NCBI RefSeq assembly: GCF_003075095.1
Contig: NZ_QCZF01000010.1
Location: 98,427 to 162,426, forward strand
Source: Blastococcus litoris
GTDB taxonomy: Bacteria > Actinomycetota > Actinomycetes > Mycobacteriales > Geodermatophilaceae
Length of the DNA stretch: 64,000 nt
Direction: 5' to 3'
Part shown: positions 26,105 through 35,507 of the stretch, one piece after another
How the letters are laid out: each line of letters opens with the position of its first letter
How positions within the stretch are numbered: position 1 is the first letter of the stretch
Position numbers and translations under genes: made by a program
Notes under the pieces: model-generated
Seen by the model: the letters and a program-made list of their open reading frames with translations, nothing else
The model's database searches: none
Told to the model about the DNA's origin: nothing

Positions 26105-27579
26105 CAGCTCGCGACGGGCGCCAGGGGGGCGGGCACGCCCATCCTCGGCATGCCGAGGGCGACGCCGGGCGTCGTCGGCCGGGCGCCCGCCTCGCTCGCG
26201 TCCCCGGCCCGCGTCCGGCGGTGCGACAGCAGCACGCCATCGGCGATCAGGTGGTGCGGGGCGGCGTCGGTCACCACGGTCTGCACGACGTCCCCCGCCC
26301 GGACGCCGTCAGCCGCCGTGAAGTGCACGAGCCGTCCGTCGCGCGCCCGTCCGGAGAGCCGGCCGCGGGCGGCGTCCTTGCTGCCCTCCCCCGCGGCGAC
26401 CAGCAGCTCGACGCGGCGGCCGATCTGCGCCCGGTTCTCCGCCCAGCTGATCTCGTCCTGCAGGGCGGTCAGCCGCAGGTAGCGCTCCTGCACGACCTCC
26501 TTGGGCAGCTGATCGTCCATCTCGGCGGCCGGCGTCCCCGGGCGCTTCGAGTACTGGAAGGTGAAGGCGCTGGCGAAGCGGGCCTGCCGCACGACCTCCA
26601 AGGTCTGCTCGAAGTCCGCCTCGGTCTCGCCGGGGAAGCCCACGATGATGTCGGTGGTGATCGCCGCGTCGGGCATGGCGGCGCGGACGCGGTCGATGAT
26701 CCCGAGGTAGCGCTCCTGCCGGTAGCCGCGGCGCATGCGGCGCAGCACGTCGTCCGACCCGCTCTGCAGCGGCATGTGCAGCTGGTGGCAGACCGACGGC
26801 GTCTCCGCCATGGCCTCGATGACGTCGTCGGTGAACTCGCGGGGGTGCGGGCTGGTGAAGCGGATCCGCTCCAGGCCGTCGATGCGGCCGGCGGCCCGCA
26901 GCAGGTCGGCGAAGGCGCCGCGGTCGCGGAACTCGACGCCGTAGGCGTTCACGTTCTGGCCGAGCAGCGTCACCTCGAGCACGCCCTGGTCGACCAGCGC
27001 CTGCACCTCGGCGAGGATCTCGCCGGGCCGGCGGTCCTTCTCCTTGCCGCGCAGCGCCGGGACGATGCAGAACGTGCAGGTGTTGTTGCAGCCGACGCTG
27101 ATCGACACCCAGCCCGAATGGGCCGAGTCCCGCTTGGCCGGCAGCGTCGACGGGAAGACCTCGAGCGCCTCGGCGATCTCGACCTGCGCCTCGGCGTTGT
27201 GCCGGGCGCGCTCGAGCAGCGCCGGCAGGGATCCCACGTTGTGGGTGCCGAAGACGACGTCGACCCACGGGGCGCGCCGCACGATCTCGCCGCGGTCCTT
27301 CTGCGCGAGGCACCCGCCCACGGCGATCTGCATACCGGGGTTGGCGTCCTTGGCCGGCCGCAGGTGTCCGAGGTTCCCGTACAGCCGGTTGTCCGCGTTC
27401 TCGCGCACCGCGCAGGTGTTGAGGACGACGACGTCGGCGTCGGCACCCTCGGGGGCGGCGGTGTACCCGGCCTGCTCGAGGAGGCCGGAGAGGCGCTCGG
27501 AGTCGTGGACGTTCATCTGGCACCCGTAGGTGCGCACCCGGTAGGTGCGCGCCACGGGGACCTCGGCTGCGCTGCTCAT
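26101..27579 (-). CDS. miaB: tRNA-2-methylthio-N6-dimethylallyladenosine synthase
   Basis: A 492-residue radical-SAM methylthiotransferase that adds the 2-methylthio group to i6A37 of tRNA, following MiaA. The N-terminal UPF0004 domain has cluster cysteines 20, 56 and 90. The radical-SAM motif CNNTCTFC gives Cys164, 168 and 171, and a TRAM domain follows near residues 375-445. A ~45-residue tail after TRAM is unusual in length and ends [13 protein letters not shown]. The -10-like TACCCT at 27589-27594 lies 9 nt before the ATG, a very short leader. Convergent with the DUF349 gene. Confidence 0.95.
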   Translation of the reverse strand: MSSAAEVPVARTYRVRTYGCQMNVHDSERLSGLLEQAGYTAAPEGADADVVVLNTCAVRENADNRLYGNLGHLRPAKDANPGMQIAVGGCLAQKDRGEIVRRAPWVDVVFGTHNVGSLPALLERARHNAEAQVEIAEALEVFPSTLPAKRDSAHSGWVSISVGCNNTCTFCIVPALRGKEKDRRPGEILAEVQALVDQGVLEVTLLGQNVNAYGVEFRDRGAFADLLRAAGRIDGLERIRFTSPHPREFTDDVIEAMAETPSVCHQLHMPLQSGSDDVLRRMRRGYRQERYLGIIDRVRAAMPDAAITTDIIVGFPGETEADFEQTLEVVRQARFASAFTFQYSKRPGTPAAEMDDQLPKEVVQERYLRLTALQDEISWAENRAQIGRRVELLVAAGEGSKDAARGRLSGRARDGRLVHFTAADGVRAGDVVQTVVTDAAPHHLIADGVLLSHRRTRAGDASEAGARPTTPGVALGMPRMGVPAPLAPVASC

Positions 27580-27650
27580 GACAGGGCGAGGGTACGGCGC
27601 GGCCGACGGCGGACCGGAGAACCGGTGCCCGGCCGCTTCGTTACCCCTTC

Positions 27651-27667
27651 GTGATCGCCCCGATCAC
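27651..27667. promoter_or_regulatory. Perfect palindrome upstream of gluA (candidate operator)
   Basis: GTGATCG-CCC-CGATCAC is a perfect 7-bp inverted repeat with a 3-bp centre. It ends 20 bp before the gluA -10 (27688-27693), so it overlaps the -35 position. The spacing fits a repressor site; the binding protein is unknown. Confidence 0.5.
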
Positions 27668-27687
27668 TCACCGTGTCCCGCGGCCTT

Positions 27688-27693
27688 TAGGGT
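27688..27693 (+). promoter_or_regulatory. -10 element of a leaderless promoter (gluABCD operon)
   Basis: TAGGGT, 8 nt before the GTG at 27702, with no ribosome site between. Confidence 0.6.
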
Positions 27694-27701
27694 CCCTAAG
27701 G

Positions 27702-28457
27702 GTGACCAGCCGTCCCAACGGAGAGCCTCTCGTCCGCCTGTCCGGCGTCAACAAGTGGTTCGGCGAACTGCACGTGCTGCAGGACATCGACCTGGAGATC
27801 GCCCGCGGCGAGGTCGTCGTCGTGATCGGTCCCTCGGGGTCGGGCAAGTCCACGCTGTGCCGGACGATCAACCGCCTCGAAGCCATCGAGAAGGGTGAGA
27901 TCACCATCGACGGCGAGCGCCTGCCCGAGGAGGGCAAGCAGCTCGCGCGCCTGCGCAGCGACGTCGGCATGGTGTTCCAGAGCTTCAACCTCTTCGCCCA
28001 CAAGACGATCCTGCAGAACGTCACGCTGGGGCCGATCAAGGTCCGCGGCAAGTCGAAGGCCGAGGCCGAGCAGCGCGCCCGCGAGCTGCTCGACCGGGTC
28101 GGGGTCAGCGCGCAGGCCGACAAGTACCCAGCCCAGCTGTCGGGCGGTCAGCAGCAGCGGGTCGCGATCGCCCGGGCGCTGGCCATGGACCCCAAGGTCA
28201 TGCTCTTCGACGAGCCGACCTCGGCGCTCGACCCGGAGATGATCAGCGAGGTCCTCGACGTCATGGTCAGCCTCGCCCGCGACGGCATGACGATGGTCGT
28301 CGTCACGCACGAGATGGGTTTCGCCCGCCGGGCCGCCAACCGCGTCGTCTTCATGGACGGCGGCCAGATCGTCGAGACGGCCGACCCCGAGACCTTCTTC
28401 ACGAACCCGCAGTCGGACCGGGCGAAGAACTTCCTGTCCAAGATCCTCAACCACTGA
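27702..28457 (+). CDS. gluA: Glutamate-type amino-acid ABC transporter, ATP-binding subunit
   Basis: A 251-residue ATPase of polar amino-acid importers (GlnQ/GluA group) that drives uptake through GluC and GluD. Walker [10 protein letters not shown], signature LSGGQQQR, Walker [13 protein letters not shown] and the switch His ([11 protein letters not shown]) are all intact. GTG 27702 is preferred to an in-frame GTG at 27651, because the latter lies in the palindrome and the -10 TAGGGT sits between them. First gene of the gluABCD operon; 23 bp to gluB. Substrate glutamate is inferred from the conserved actinobacterial operon; glutamine or another acidic amino acid is possible. Confidence 0.92.
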   Translation: MTSRPNGEPLVRLSGVNKWFGELHVLQDIDLEIARGEVVVVIGPSGSGKSTLCRTINRLEAIEKGEITIDGERLPEEGKQLARLRSDVGMVFQSFNLFAHKTILQNVTLGPIKVRGKSKAEAEQRARELLDRVGVSAQADKYPAQLSGGQQQRVAIARALAMDPKVMLFDEPTSALDPEMISEVLDVMVSLARDGMTMVVVTHEMGFARRAANRVVFMDGGQIVETADPETFFTNPQSDRAKNFLSKILNH

Positions 28458-28480
28458 CCCGTCCTCTGGAGGGACCGCTC

Positions 28481-29377
28481 ATGCGCATCACCCGATACGC
28501 CGCCTCGCTGGCGGCAGCAGGCCTGCTGCTCACCGCCTGCGGCGGCAGCGACGCCGGCAACCAGGCCGAGGAGTCGGCCGACAACACCGCCGCGGTGGAG
28601 ACCGACGTCGAGTTCGAGGCCGGCACGACGATGGCCGAGCTCAACGAGGCCGGGACCATCACCATCGGCACCAAGTTCGACCAGCCCGGGTTCGGCCTGC
28701 TCAACCCGAACACCCAGGAGCCCGAGGGCTTCGACGTCGAGATCGCCAAGATGGTCGCCGCGAAGCTCGGCATCGCGGCCGAGGACATCGAGTGGGTCGA
28801 GACGGTGTCGGCCAACCGCGAGCCGTTCCTGCAGAACGGTCAGGTGGACATGGTCGTCGCCACCTACACGATCAACGACGCACGCAAGCAGCTCATCGAC
28901 TTCGCCGGGCCGTACTACGAGGCCGGGCAGGACATCATGGTGGCCGAGGGCAACCCCGAGAACATCGAGGGCCCGGAGGACCTGGCCGGCAAGAACGTCT
29001 GCTCCGTCGAGGGCTCGACCCCCGCGCAGAACATCCGGGACAACTACCCGGAGGCCACGCTGACCCTCTTCGACGTCTACTCCAAGTGCGCCGACGCCCT
29101 GGCCAACGGCCAGGTCGACGCCGTGACCACGGACAACGTCATCCTCACCGGGCTGGTCGCCGGCAGCGACGGCGCCTTCGAGCTGGTCGGCAACCCGTTC
29201 ACCACCGAGCCCTACGGCATCGGCGTGCCCCTGGGTGACACGGAGTTCCGCAACTTCATCAACGACGTGCTCGAGGAGTCCTTCGAGGACGGTTCGTGGG
29301 CCGAGGCCTGGGACCGCACGGCCGGTGACATCAGCGGCACCGAGGCGCCCGAGCCGCCGCAGGTCGACCGCTACTGA
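28481..29377 (+). CDS. gluB: Glutamate-type ABC transporter, substrate-binding lipoprotein
   Basis: A 298-residue extracytoplasmic binding protein of the SBP family 3. A lipoprotein signal ends LLTAC-GGS with Cys20 as the lipidation site; a Glu/Asn-rich linker follows, then two lobes with family marks (GTITIGTKFDQPGFG, GFDVEIAKMVAAKLG, NGQVDMVVATYTIND, GKNVCSVEGSTPAQN). It captures the amino acid outside the membrane and delivers it to GluC/GluD. The ATG at 28481 has GGAGGG about 10 nt upstream. A strong intercistronic hairpin follows, likely letting this subunit be made in excess over the permeases. Confidence 0.93.
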   Translation: MRITRYAASLAAAGLLLTACGGSDAGNQAEESADNTAAVETDVEFEAGTTMAELNEAGTITIGTKFDQPGFGLLNPNTQEPEGFDVEIAKMVAAKLGIAAEDIEWVETVSANREPFLQNGQVDMVVATYTINDARKQLIDFAGPYYEAGQDIMVAEGNPENIEGPEDLAGKNVCSVEGSTPAQNIRDNYPEATLTLFDVYSKCADALANGQVDAVTTDNVILTGLVAGSDGAFELVGNPFTTEPYGIGVPLGDTEFRNFINDVLEESFEDGSWAEAWDRTAGDISGTEAPEPPQVDRY

Positions 29378-29385
29378 CGTCCCAC

Positions 29386-29424
29386 CGGCACGCGGGGCGG
29401 GGGTCTCCCCTGCCCCGCGTGCCG
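29386..29424 (+). terminator. Intercistronic hairpin between gluB and gluC
   Basis: Perfect 13-bp stem CGGCACGCGGGGC / GCCCCGCGTGCCG (29386-29398, 29412-29424); the loop can pair further as GGGG-TCT-CCCC. It lies inside an operon, so it is probably a partial terminator or an mRNA 3'-end stabiliser for the gluAB part. Confidence 0.6.
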
Positions 29425-29451
29425 TCCTGACCGATCTCGAGAGGAGGCGGT

Positions 29452-30099
29452 GTGCAGTTCCTCGCCGACAACTTCGACCTGCTGTGGGACGCCTTCCTCA
29501 CGACCCTGTGGCTGTCGTTCCTGGCCGGCGTGCTGGCACTCGTGCTCGGCACGCTGCTCGCCGCCGCCCGGGTGAGCCCGATCCCGCCGCTGCGGGGACT
29601 CGCGACGTTCTACGTCGAGGCGTTCCGCAACACGCCCCTGACCGTCGTCTTCTTCTTCATGATCTTCGGCCTGCCGCAGATCGACTTCATCCTCGACTTC
29701 TTCACCGGCGCGGTGCTCTCGCTGGGCCTCTACACCGCCGCCTTCGTCTGCGAGGCGGTGCGTTCGGGCATCAACGCCGTGTCCGCGGGCCAGGCCGAGG
29801 CCTCCCGCGCGATCGGGCTCACCTTCGGCCAGTCGCTGCGCGAGGTCGTCCTCCCCCAGGCGTTCCGGACGGTCGTCCCGCCGCTGGGCAACGTCTTCAT
29901 CGCGATGGTCAAGAACAGCTCGATCGCGGCCGGCTTCGCGACCAGCGAGCTGAGTTCCCTGCTCCCGCGCCTGGTGAACGCCGACGCCGGTGAGCTCACC
30001 GCCGTGCTCCTGGGGGTGGTGGTCGCCTACATGGTGATCACGCTCCCGCTGGCCTTCGCCGTCAACCGCATCGAGCGCCGGGTGGCGATCCTCCGATGA
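29452..30099 (+). CDS. gluC: Glutamate-type ABC transporter permease
   Basis: A 215-residue HisM/GlnP-type permease with about five transmembrane helices. The cytoplasmic EAA loop that contacts the ATPase reads EASRAIGLTFGQSLREVVLPQ and is followed by the usual PLGNVFIAMVKNSS stretch. It pairs with GluD to form the membrane channel. The GTG at 29452 has GAGGAGG about 4 nt upstream. Its stop overlaps the gluD start (ATGA). Confidence 0.93.
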   Translation: MQFLADNFDLLWDAFLTTLWLSFLAGVLALVLGTLLAAARVSPIPPLRGLATFYVEAFRNTPLTVVFFFMIFGLPQIDFILDFFTGAVLSLGLYTAAFVCEAVRSGINAVSAGQAEASRAIGLTFGQSLREVVLPQAFRTVVPPLGNVFIAMVKNSSIAAGFATSELSSLLPRLVNADAGELTAVLLGVVVAYMVITLPLAFAVNRIERRVAILR

Positions 30100-30986
30100 C
30101 CGCACCGGTGCTCTTCGACATCCCGGGCCCGAAGGCCCGTGCCCGCATCCGGATCGGGACGATCATCGGTTCCCTGCTGATCGCGGCCCTGGTGGCCCTG
30201 GTCCTGATCCGGCTCGGCAGCAACGGCCAGCTCGACGGCCAGCGGTGGGCGGTACTCTTCGACAGCCGCACCGGCGTCCCGCAGACCCTCGGCCGGGCCC
30301 TGGTGAACACCCTCCAGGTGGCGGCCGTCGGGATGGTCCTGGCCACCGTGATCGGCCTCCTGCTGGCCGCCGGCCGGCTCTCCGAGCACCGGTTCGTGCG
30401 GTGGCTGGCCGGGATCTACATCGAGTTCTTCCGCGCCATCCCCCTGCTGGTGGTCATCTTCGCCCTCTACTTCGTGCTGCCGAAGTTCGGCGTGCGCCCC
30501 TCGCCCTTCCAGGCGCTGGCCGGCGGGCTGACGCTCTACAACTCGGCGGTGCTGGCGGAGATCTTCCGGGCAGGGATCCTGTCCATCGACAAGGGGCAGA
30601 GCGAGGCCGCCTACGGGCTGGGCATGCGCAAGACGCAGGTCATGACGCAGATCCTGCTGCCCCAGGCCATCCGCCGGATGCTGCCGGTGCTCATCGCGCA
30701 GCTCGTGGTGCTGCTCAAGGACAGCTCGCTGGGCTTCATCATCAGCTACTTCGAGCTGCTGCGCGGGGCGCGCAGCCTGGTCGAGTTCTTCACGCCGCGG
30801 TTCGGCAACGAGTACACCTTCCAGCTGTACGTGGCCGCCGGCCTGATCTACATCGTGATCAACGTGCTCCTGTCGCAGCTGGCGCGCTACCTCGAGAAGC
30901 GAACCCGGCGCAGCCGCAAGGCCACCGCGGTCCAGGACGTCGAGGCCTCCGTCGACGCGCCGCTGGGCGGCAGCTCCACCAGCTGA
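30096..30986 (+). CDS. gluD: Glutamate-type ABC transporter permease
   Basis: A 296-residue second permease of the importer. An N-terminal cytoplasmic arm (~25 residues) and a first helix precede the transport domain with its EAA loop (SEAAYGLGMRKTQVMTQILLPQ, truncated in quoting to its core GLGMRKTQ), then LKDSSLGFIISYFELLRGAR. The C-terminal ~30 residues are a basic, then acidic, cytoplasmic tail. ATG 30096 overlaps the gluC stop. Last gene of the operon, followed immediately by a two-tier terminator. Confidence 0.93.
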   Translation: MTAPVLFDIPGPKARARIRIGTIIGSLLIAALVALVLIRLGSNGQLDGQRWAVLFDSRTGVPQTLGRALVNTLQVAAVGMVLATVIGLLLAAGRLSEHRFVRWLAGIYIEFFRAIPLLVVIFALYFVLPKFGVRPSPFQALAGGLTLYNSAVLAEIFRAGILSIDKGQSEAAYGLGMRKTQVMTQILLPQAIRRMLPVLIAQLVVLLKDSSLGFIISYFELLRGARSLVEFFTPRFGNEYTFQLYVAAGLIYIVINVLLSQLARYLEKRTRRSRKATAVQDVEASVDAPLGGSSTS

Positions 30987-30990
30987 CCCA

Positions 30991-31040
30991 ACCGCCCCAG
31001 CTGCGGCGCGTCGCGGGCGACGCGCCGCGGCGGGGGCGGT
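30991..31040 (+). terminator. Nested two-tier terminator of the glu operon
   Basis: Inner stem GCGGCGCGTCG-CGGG-CGACGCGCCGC (31003-31028, 11 bp) inside an outer ACCGCCCC/GGGGCGGT pair (30991-30998, 31033-31040). It starts 4 bp after the gluD stop. No U-tract. Confidence 0.75.
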
Positions 31041-31056
31041 GAGACTGGTGTCCACC

Positions 31057-31611
31057 ATGGAGACCATGCACGCCGCTGGTCGGCGTTCCCTGCCGCCCGT
31101 CCCGCGCTCGGGCGTGCAGCCGACGCCTGCGGCGGCGGAGTTGCCGGGCGACACCGAGGTCCCGACCGAACGCTTCGTGGTGGACCTGACCACCGGGGAG
31201 CAGCACGCGGTCCAGGCGGCGACAGTCGCCGATCCGGAGGCCGCGGGACCGTCCGAGGACGGCGGACCCGACCTGGCCCAGCAGTTCGTGGCCCGGCTGC
31301 GCGCTGCCGCCGCCGACTTCGCCGAGGCCGCCGGTGCCGTGTCCGCGGTGGTCCGCGAGGCGGTCCCGCCGGCGCGCCACCGCCGCGCCCGCTGCCGGCT
31401 GGTGCTCCGGCACGCCGACGAAGCGCTGGTCGACGTCACCTTCCTCGGCCCCGCGGGGGAGCCCGGGCGGCCGTCCCGGCACGGCTTCGACCGGCAGATC
31501 CGCCGCTGGCTGCTCGCCGGACAGCGCCGCGACGACGCGTGGCTGGTGGCCGACCCGGACGCCTCCGACGGTCTCGCGGTCGACCTGAGCGCCTGGACCG
31601 CCGCGGCCTGA
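31057..31611 (+). CDS. Hypothetical protein (184 aa)
   Basis: A soluble 184-residue protein with a Pro-rich N-terminal third and a more ordered C-terminal part (ARCRLVLRHADEALVDVTFLGPAG...HGFDRQIRRWLLAGQRRDDAWLVADPD). No motif or membrane segment; family not recognised. ATG 31057 is the favoured start; an in-frame GTG at 31039 lies inside the terminator arm. GAGACT at 31041-31046 could be its -10 with a 10-nt leader. It stands alone between the glu operon and ctaD. Confidence 0.6.
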   Translation: METMHAAGRRSLPPVPRSGVQPTPAAAELPGDTEVPTERFVVDLTTGEQHAVQAATVADPEAAGPSEDGGPDLAQQFVARLRAAAADFAEAAGAVSAVVREAVPPARHRRARCRLVLRHADEALVDVTFLGPAGEPGRPSRHGFDRQIRRWLLAGQRRDDAWLVADPDASDGLAVDLSAWTAAA

Positions 31612-31824
31612 GCTCTCGCCGCTCGGCAGGTCGCTCCCCCGCCATCGGAACTCGGGTTTCCCCCGGCGCACTGATGGGCCACGATGGTGGCGTCGCTCAC
31701 CGGCTGGGCGGGCGGCGCGGAAACCGCAGTGCGTGCGGAGAACCGGGGAGCCGCTCATGTCCCGCAGCTCGACTTCTGCTCGACGGTGGCCCGTGGAGGG
31801 CCGGACGACGACGCGAGGCGCGGC

Positions 31825-33585
31825 ATGACCGCCATCGCACCGCAGCCGATCGTCAGCCGGCCCAGTCCGGTGCACATGCCCGTCAAGGGATCCCGGCTGT
31901 CGAACCTGCTGCGGACGACCGATCACAAGACGATCGGGCTGATGTACCTGACGGCGTCGTTCGTCTTCTTCATCCTCGGCGGCCTGATGGCGATGCTCAT
32001 CCGAGCCGAGCTGGCCCGTCCGGAGCTGCAGTTCCTGTCGCCGGAGCAGTACAACCAGCTGTTCACGATGCACGGCACGCTGATGCTGCTGATGTTCGCG
32101 ACGCCGCTGTTCTTCGCCTTCGGCAACCTGATCATGCCCTTGCAGATCGGCTCCCCCGATGTCGCCTTTCCCCGGCTGAACGCCTTCTCCTTCTGGCTCT
32201 TCCTCATCGGGAGCACCATCGCGGTGTCCGGCTTCGTCACCCCGGGCGGGCCGGCCGACTTCGGGTGGACGGCGTACACGCCGCTGTCGGACGGCGTGAA
32301 CTCTCCCGGCGTCGGCGGGAACCTCTGGATCGCCGGCCTGGCCGTCAGCGGCCTGGGCACGATCCTCGGTGGCGTCAACTTCATCACCACGATCGTGTGC
32401 CTGCGCGCCCCCGGGATGACCATGTTCCGGATGCCGATCTTCACCTGGAATGCGCTGATCACCAGCGTGCTGGTGTTGCTGGCCTTCCCCATCCTGACCG
32501 CCGCGCTGTTCGGCCTGCTCGCCGACCGCAACCTGGGCGCCCTCGTCTATTCGGACGAGATGGGTGGGCCGATGCTGTGGCAGCACCTGTTCTGGTTCTT
32601 CGGCCATCCCGAGGTCTACATCATCGCGCTGCCGTTCTTCGGCATCATCACCGAGATCATCCCGGTGTTCAGCCGCAAGCCCCTGTTCGGCTACAAGGGG
32701 ATGGTCGGGGCCACCATGGCGATCGGCTTCCTGTCCCTGGCCGTGTGGGCGCACCACATGTACGCCACGGGTGCGGTGCTGCTGCCGTTCTTCGCTTTCC
32801 TCACCTACTTGATCGCCGTACCGACGGGACTGAAGTTCTTCAACTGGATCGGCACGATGTGGCGCGGGCAGCTGACCTTCGAGACGCCGATGCTGTGGTC
32901 GATCGGCTTCATGGTCACCTTCCTGCTCGGCGGACTGACCGGCGTGCTGCTGGCCAGCCCGCCGATCGACTGGCACATCACCGACTCGTACTTCGTCGTC
33001 GCCCACTTCCACTACGTCGTGTTCGGGACCGTCGTCTTCGCGGCCAACGCCGGCATCGCGTTCTGGTTCCCGAAGATGTGCGGCCGGATGCTCGACGAGC
33101 GGCTGGGCAAGCTGCAGTTCTGGATGACCTTCATCGGCTTCCACACCACGTTCCTGGTGCAGCACTGGCTGGGCGCCGAGGGCATGCCGCGCCGGTACGT
33201 GGACTACCTGCCGACCGACGAATTCACCGCGCTGAACATGGTGTCATCGATCGGAGCATTCATCCTGGGCGCCTCGATCCTGCCGTTCCTCTACAACGTC
33301 GTGCACTCGTGGAAGTACGGCCAGCTCGCCCTGCGGGACGACCCCTGGGGGCACGGGAACTCGCTGGAGTGGGCCACGTCCTCCCCGCCGCCGCGGCACA
33401 ACTTCGTGGAGATCCCGAAGATCCGCTCGGAGCGCCCCGCCTTCGAGATGCACTACCCGCACCTGCTCGACCGGCTGCAGGACGAGGCGCACGCCGGCAG
33501 GCGCCACGAGCCCTACGGCGGCGTCAGCGAGATCGGCGCGAGCGGGGGCCCGCGCCAGGGCCCGAACGACCCCGACCCGACCTGA
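31825..33585 (+). CDS. ctaD: Cytochrome c oxidase subunit I (aa3-type)
   Basis: A 586-residue twelve-helix haem-copper oxidase subunit I that reduces oxygen and pumps protons. Ligands are all present: the haem a His in MHGTLM, the CuB His-Tyr pair in [10 protein letters not shown], the CuB His pair in WAHHMY, and the haem a3/a His in VAHFHYVV. The ATG at 31825 starts at a normal distance from the first helix ([14 protein letters not shown]); a longer frame to 31684 gives an atypical N-terminus. No ctaC, ctaE, qcr or haem-assembly gene is nearby, so it must assemble with subunits coded elsewhere or be a second copy. The gap 31612-31824 holds no other gene. Confidence 0.95.
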   Translation: MTAIAPQPIVSRPSPVHMPVKGSRLSNLLRTTDHKTIGLMYLTASFVFFILGGLMAMLIRAELARPELQFLSPEQYNQLFTMHGTLMLLMFATPLFFAFGNLIMPLQIGSPDVAFPRLNAFSFWLFLIGSTIAVSGFVTPGGPADFGWTAYTPLSDGVNSPGVGGNLWIAGLAVSGLGTILGGVNFITTIVCLRAPGMTMFRMPIFTWNALITSVLVLLAFPILTAALFGLLADRNLGALVYSDEMGGPMLWQHLFWFFGHPEVYIIALPFFGIITEIIPVFSRKPLFGYKGMVGATMAIGFLSLAVWAHHMYATGAVLLPFFAFLTYLIAVPTGLKFFNWIGTMWRGQLTFETPMLWSIGFMVTFLLGGLTGVLLASPPIDWHITDSYFVVAHFHYVVFGTVVFAANAGIAFWFPKMCGRMLDERLGKLQFWMTFIGFHTTFLVQHWLGAEGMPRRYVDYLPTDEFTALNMVSSIGAFILGASILPFLYNVVHSWKYGQLALRDDPWGHGNSLEWATSSPPPRHNFVEIPKIRSERPAFEMHYPHLLDRLQDEAHAGRRHEPYGGVSEIGASGGPRQGPNDPDPT

Positions 33586-33642
33586 CGGGCGGACGCCTCC
33601 CGGCGCGTCGCGCGCTCGGCGCAGGCTGCGGAACGGGGGCCG

Positions 33643-34293
33643 TCAGGGCAACTGGCTGTCCACGTCGAGGTCGTCGAACGCCTGGTCCGCGTCGTCGGCT
33701 GAATCCGCGTGGTCGAGCACCTCGCGCACGACGGCGGCAGCCAGCCCGCCGTTGTAGCCCTTGCGCGCCAGCATGCCCATCAGGCGACGGCTGGCCGTCG
33801 CACGGTCGAGCCGCCGCATACCCGGCGCCCGGCGCTCGACGAGCCGGCGGGCAGCGGCGCGCTCGTCCTCGTCGTCCACCTCGTTGACCGCCTCGGCGGC
33901 CACCTCGGGGTCCACGCCCTTCGCCCGGAGCTCGGCGCTGAGCGCCCGCCGGGCGAGGCCCCGGCCCGCCTGCCGCGAGTTCACCCACGCCCGGGCGAAG
34001 GCTGCGTCGTCGATGAGGCCGACCTCGGTGAACCTGTCGAGCACGGTCTCCGCGGCGTCGTCCGGCACCCCGCGTTGCGCCAGCAGGTCGGCCAGCTGCT
34101 GGCGCGTCTTCGGCGCACCGGTCAGCGCCCGCAGGCAGATGCCGCGGGCGACCGACTCCGGATCGCCCATCTCGTCGTCGGGCGCCCCCGGGACCATCTC
34201 GGGAGCAGTGGCGTCGTCGCCCCTGCTGCCCGGCCGCCGCGCGCCCGGGCGCCCGCCCGGGCCGCGGCGGCGGGTCGAGGGGAAGCCGGACAC
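33643..34293 (-). CDS. recX: Regulatory protein RecX
   Basis: A 216-residue RecX, a small helical protein that binds RecA filaments and limits recombinase and co-protease activity. The core begins at ESVARGICLRALTGAPKTRQQL and contains tandem three-helix repeats (LIDDAAFARAWVNSRQAGRGLARRAL). The first ~45 residues are a basic Gly/Arg-rich arm and the C-terminus is an acidic tail (DDADQAFDDLDVDSQLP). It starts 8 bp after recA, so the pair is co-transcribed, as in most actinobacteria. Confidence 0.93.
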   Translation of the reverse strand: MSGFPSTRRRGPGGRPGARRPGSRGDDATAPEMVPGAPDDEMGDPESVARGICLRALTGAPKTRQQLADLLAQRGVPDDAAETVLDRFTEVGLIDDAAFARAWVNSRQAGRGLARRALSAELRAKGVDPEVAAEAVNEVDDEDERAAARRLVERRAPGMRRLDRATASRRLMGMLARKGYNGGLAAAVVREVLDHADSADDADQAFDDLDVDSQLP

Positions 34294-34301
34294 CGACCGG
34301 C

Positions 34302-35333
34302 TCAGAAGTCGGCGGGTGCGTCGACCGGGGCGTCGAGGCGCGGCCCGATGCCCAGCTTCTCCTTGATCTTCTTCTCGATCTCGTCGGCGAGGTCGGGGTT
34401 GTCCTTCAGGAAGTTGCGGGCGTTCTCCTTGCCCTGCCCCAGCTGGTCGCCGTCGTACGTGTACCAGGCGCCGGACTTCTTGACGAAGCCCTGCTCGACG
34501 CCCACGTCGATGAGCCCGCCCTCACGGCTGAAGCCCTGACCCCAGAGGATGTCGAGCTCGGCCTGCTTGAAGGGCGCCGCCACCTTGTTCTTGACGACCT
34601 TGATGCGGGTGCGGCTGCCGACCGCGTCGGTGCCCTGCTTGAGGGTCTCGATACGGCGGACGTCGAGCCGGACCGACGAGTAGAACTTCAGCGCACGACC
34701 ACCCGTGGTGACCTCGGGCGAGCCGTAGACCACGCCGACCTTCTCGCGCAGCTGGTTGATGAAGATCGCCGTCGTCCCGGAGTTGCTCAGCGCACCGGTG
34801 ATCTTCCGCAGCGCCTGGCTCATCAGACGGGCCTGCAGACCCACGTGGCTGTCACCCATCTCGCCCTCGATCTCGGCGCGCGGCACCAGCGCGGCGACGG
34901 AGTCGATGACGATGACGTCCAGGGCGCCGGAGCGGATCAGCATGTCGGCGATCTCCAGCGCCTGCTCACCCGTGTCGGGCTGGCTGACCAGGAGCGCGTC
35001 GGTGTCCACGCCGATGGCGCGGGCGTACTCCGGGTCCAGCGCGTGCTCGGCATCGACGAACGCCGCGATGCCGCCGGCGGCCTGGGCGTTGGCCACGGCG
35101 TGCAGGGCCACCGTCGTCTTACCGGAGGACTCCGGGCCGTAGACCTCGATGACGCGGCCGCGCGGAAGGCCACCGACACCGAGGGCGATGTCGAGGGAGA
35201 TGGAGCCGGTCGGGATGACCTTCATGGCCACCTCGGGGCTCTCGCCCAGGCGCATGACGGAGCCCTTGCCGAACTGCTTGTCGATCTGGGCGAGGGCCAT
35301 GTCGAGGGCCTTGTCGCGGTCGAGCGTTGCCAT
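34302..35333 (-). CDS. recA: Recombinase RecA
   Basis: A 343-residue RecA for homologous recombination and SOS co-protease activity. Walker A GPESSGKT at 66-73, Walker [11 protein letters not shown], loop L1/L2 motifs ([18 protein letters not shown] core, [10 protein letters not shown]) and the C-terminal KKIKEKLG are intact. No intein, unlike M. tuberculosis RecA. ATG 35333 is chosen for the normal N-terminus [10 protein letters not shown]. The 174-bp upstream gap holds two damage-responsive elements: a LexA box and a RecA-NDp-type promoter. Co-transcribed with recX. Confidence 0.97.
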   Translation of the reverse strand: MATLDRDKALDMALAQIDKQFGKGSVMRLGESPEVAMKVIPTGSISLDIALGVGGLPRGRVIEVYGPESSGKTTVALHAVANAQAAGGIAAFVDAEHALDPEYARAIGVDTDALLVSQPDTGEQALEIADMLIRSGALDVIVIDSVAALVPRAEIEGEMGDSHVGLQARLMSQALRKITGALSNSGTTAIFINQLREKVGVVYGSPEVTTGGRALKFYSSVRLDVRRIETLKQGTDAVGSRTRIKVVKNKVAAPFKQAELDILWGQGFSREGGLIDVGVEQGFVKKSGAWYTYDGDQLGQGKENARNFLKDNPDLADEIEKKIKEKLGIGPRLDAPVDAPADF

Positions 35334-35373
35334 GATGGCCACCTTCGAAGTTCTGGGGAAGTTGTCGGGATCG

Positions 35374-35396
35374 ACGCTAGGACGGGGGTCCGACAA
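35374..35396 (-). promoter_or_regulatory. LexA-independent (RecA-NDp/PafBC-type) promoter of recA
   Basis: On the minus strand TTGTCGGAC, exactly 8 nt, then TAGCGT, matching the known tTGTCRGtg-N8-TAnnnT promoter of the mycobacterial LexA-independent damage response. The leader to the recA ATG is about 35 nt. Confidence 0.8.
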
Positions 35397-35454
35397 TTCC
35401 GGGGCCCCGGCGGATCTGTGGAGAGCGGTCCTGCCTGTGGACGCCACTGTAGGA

Positions 35455-35468
35455 CGAACACCTGTTCG
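35455..35468. promoter_or_regulatory. LexA (SOS) box of recA
   Basis: CGAACACCTGTTCG is a near-perfect SOS palindrome. On the minus strand a TACAGT hexamer follows within a few bases and could be the LexA-controlled -10. Confidence 0.85.
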
Positions 35469-35507
35469 ATCGCCAGGGCGACACGCCGCCCCCGGCGACC
35501 GGTGCGC

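Noticed and set aside
27641..27670. GlnR box upstream of gluA
   Set aside because: GTTAC-N6-GTGAT fits only one half-site; the perfect palindrome is a better explanation.
35395..35460. DnaA-box clusters near recA and nrdR as a replication origin
   Set aside because: Only isolated one- or two-mismatch CTGTGGA-type sites occur, with no AT-rich region, dnaA or dnaN.
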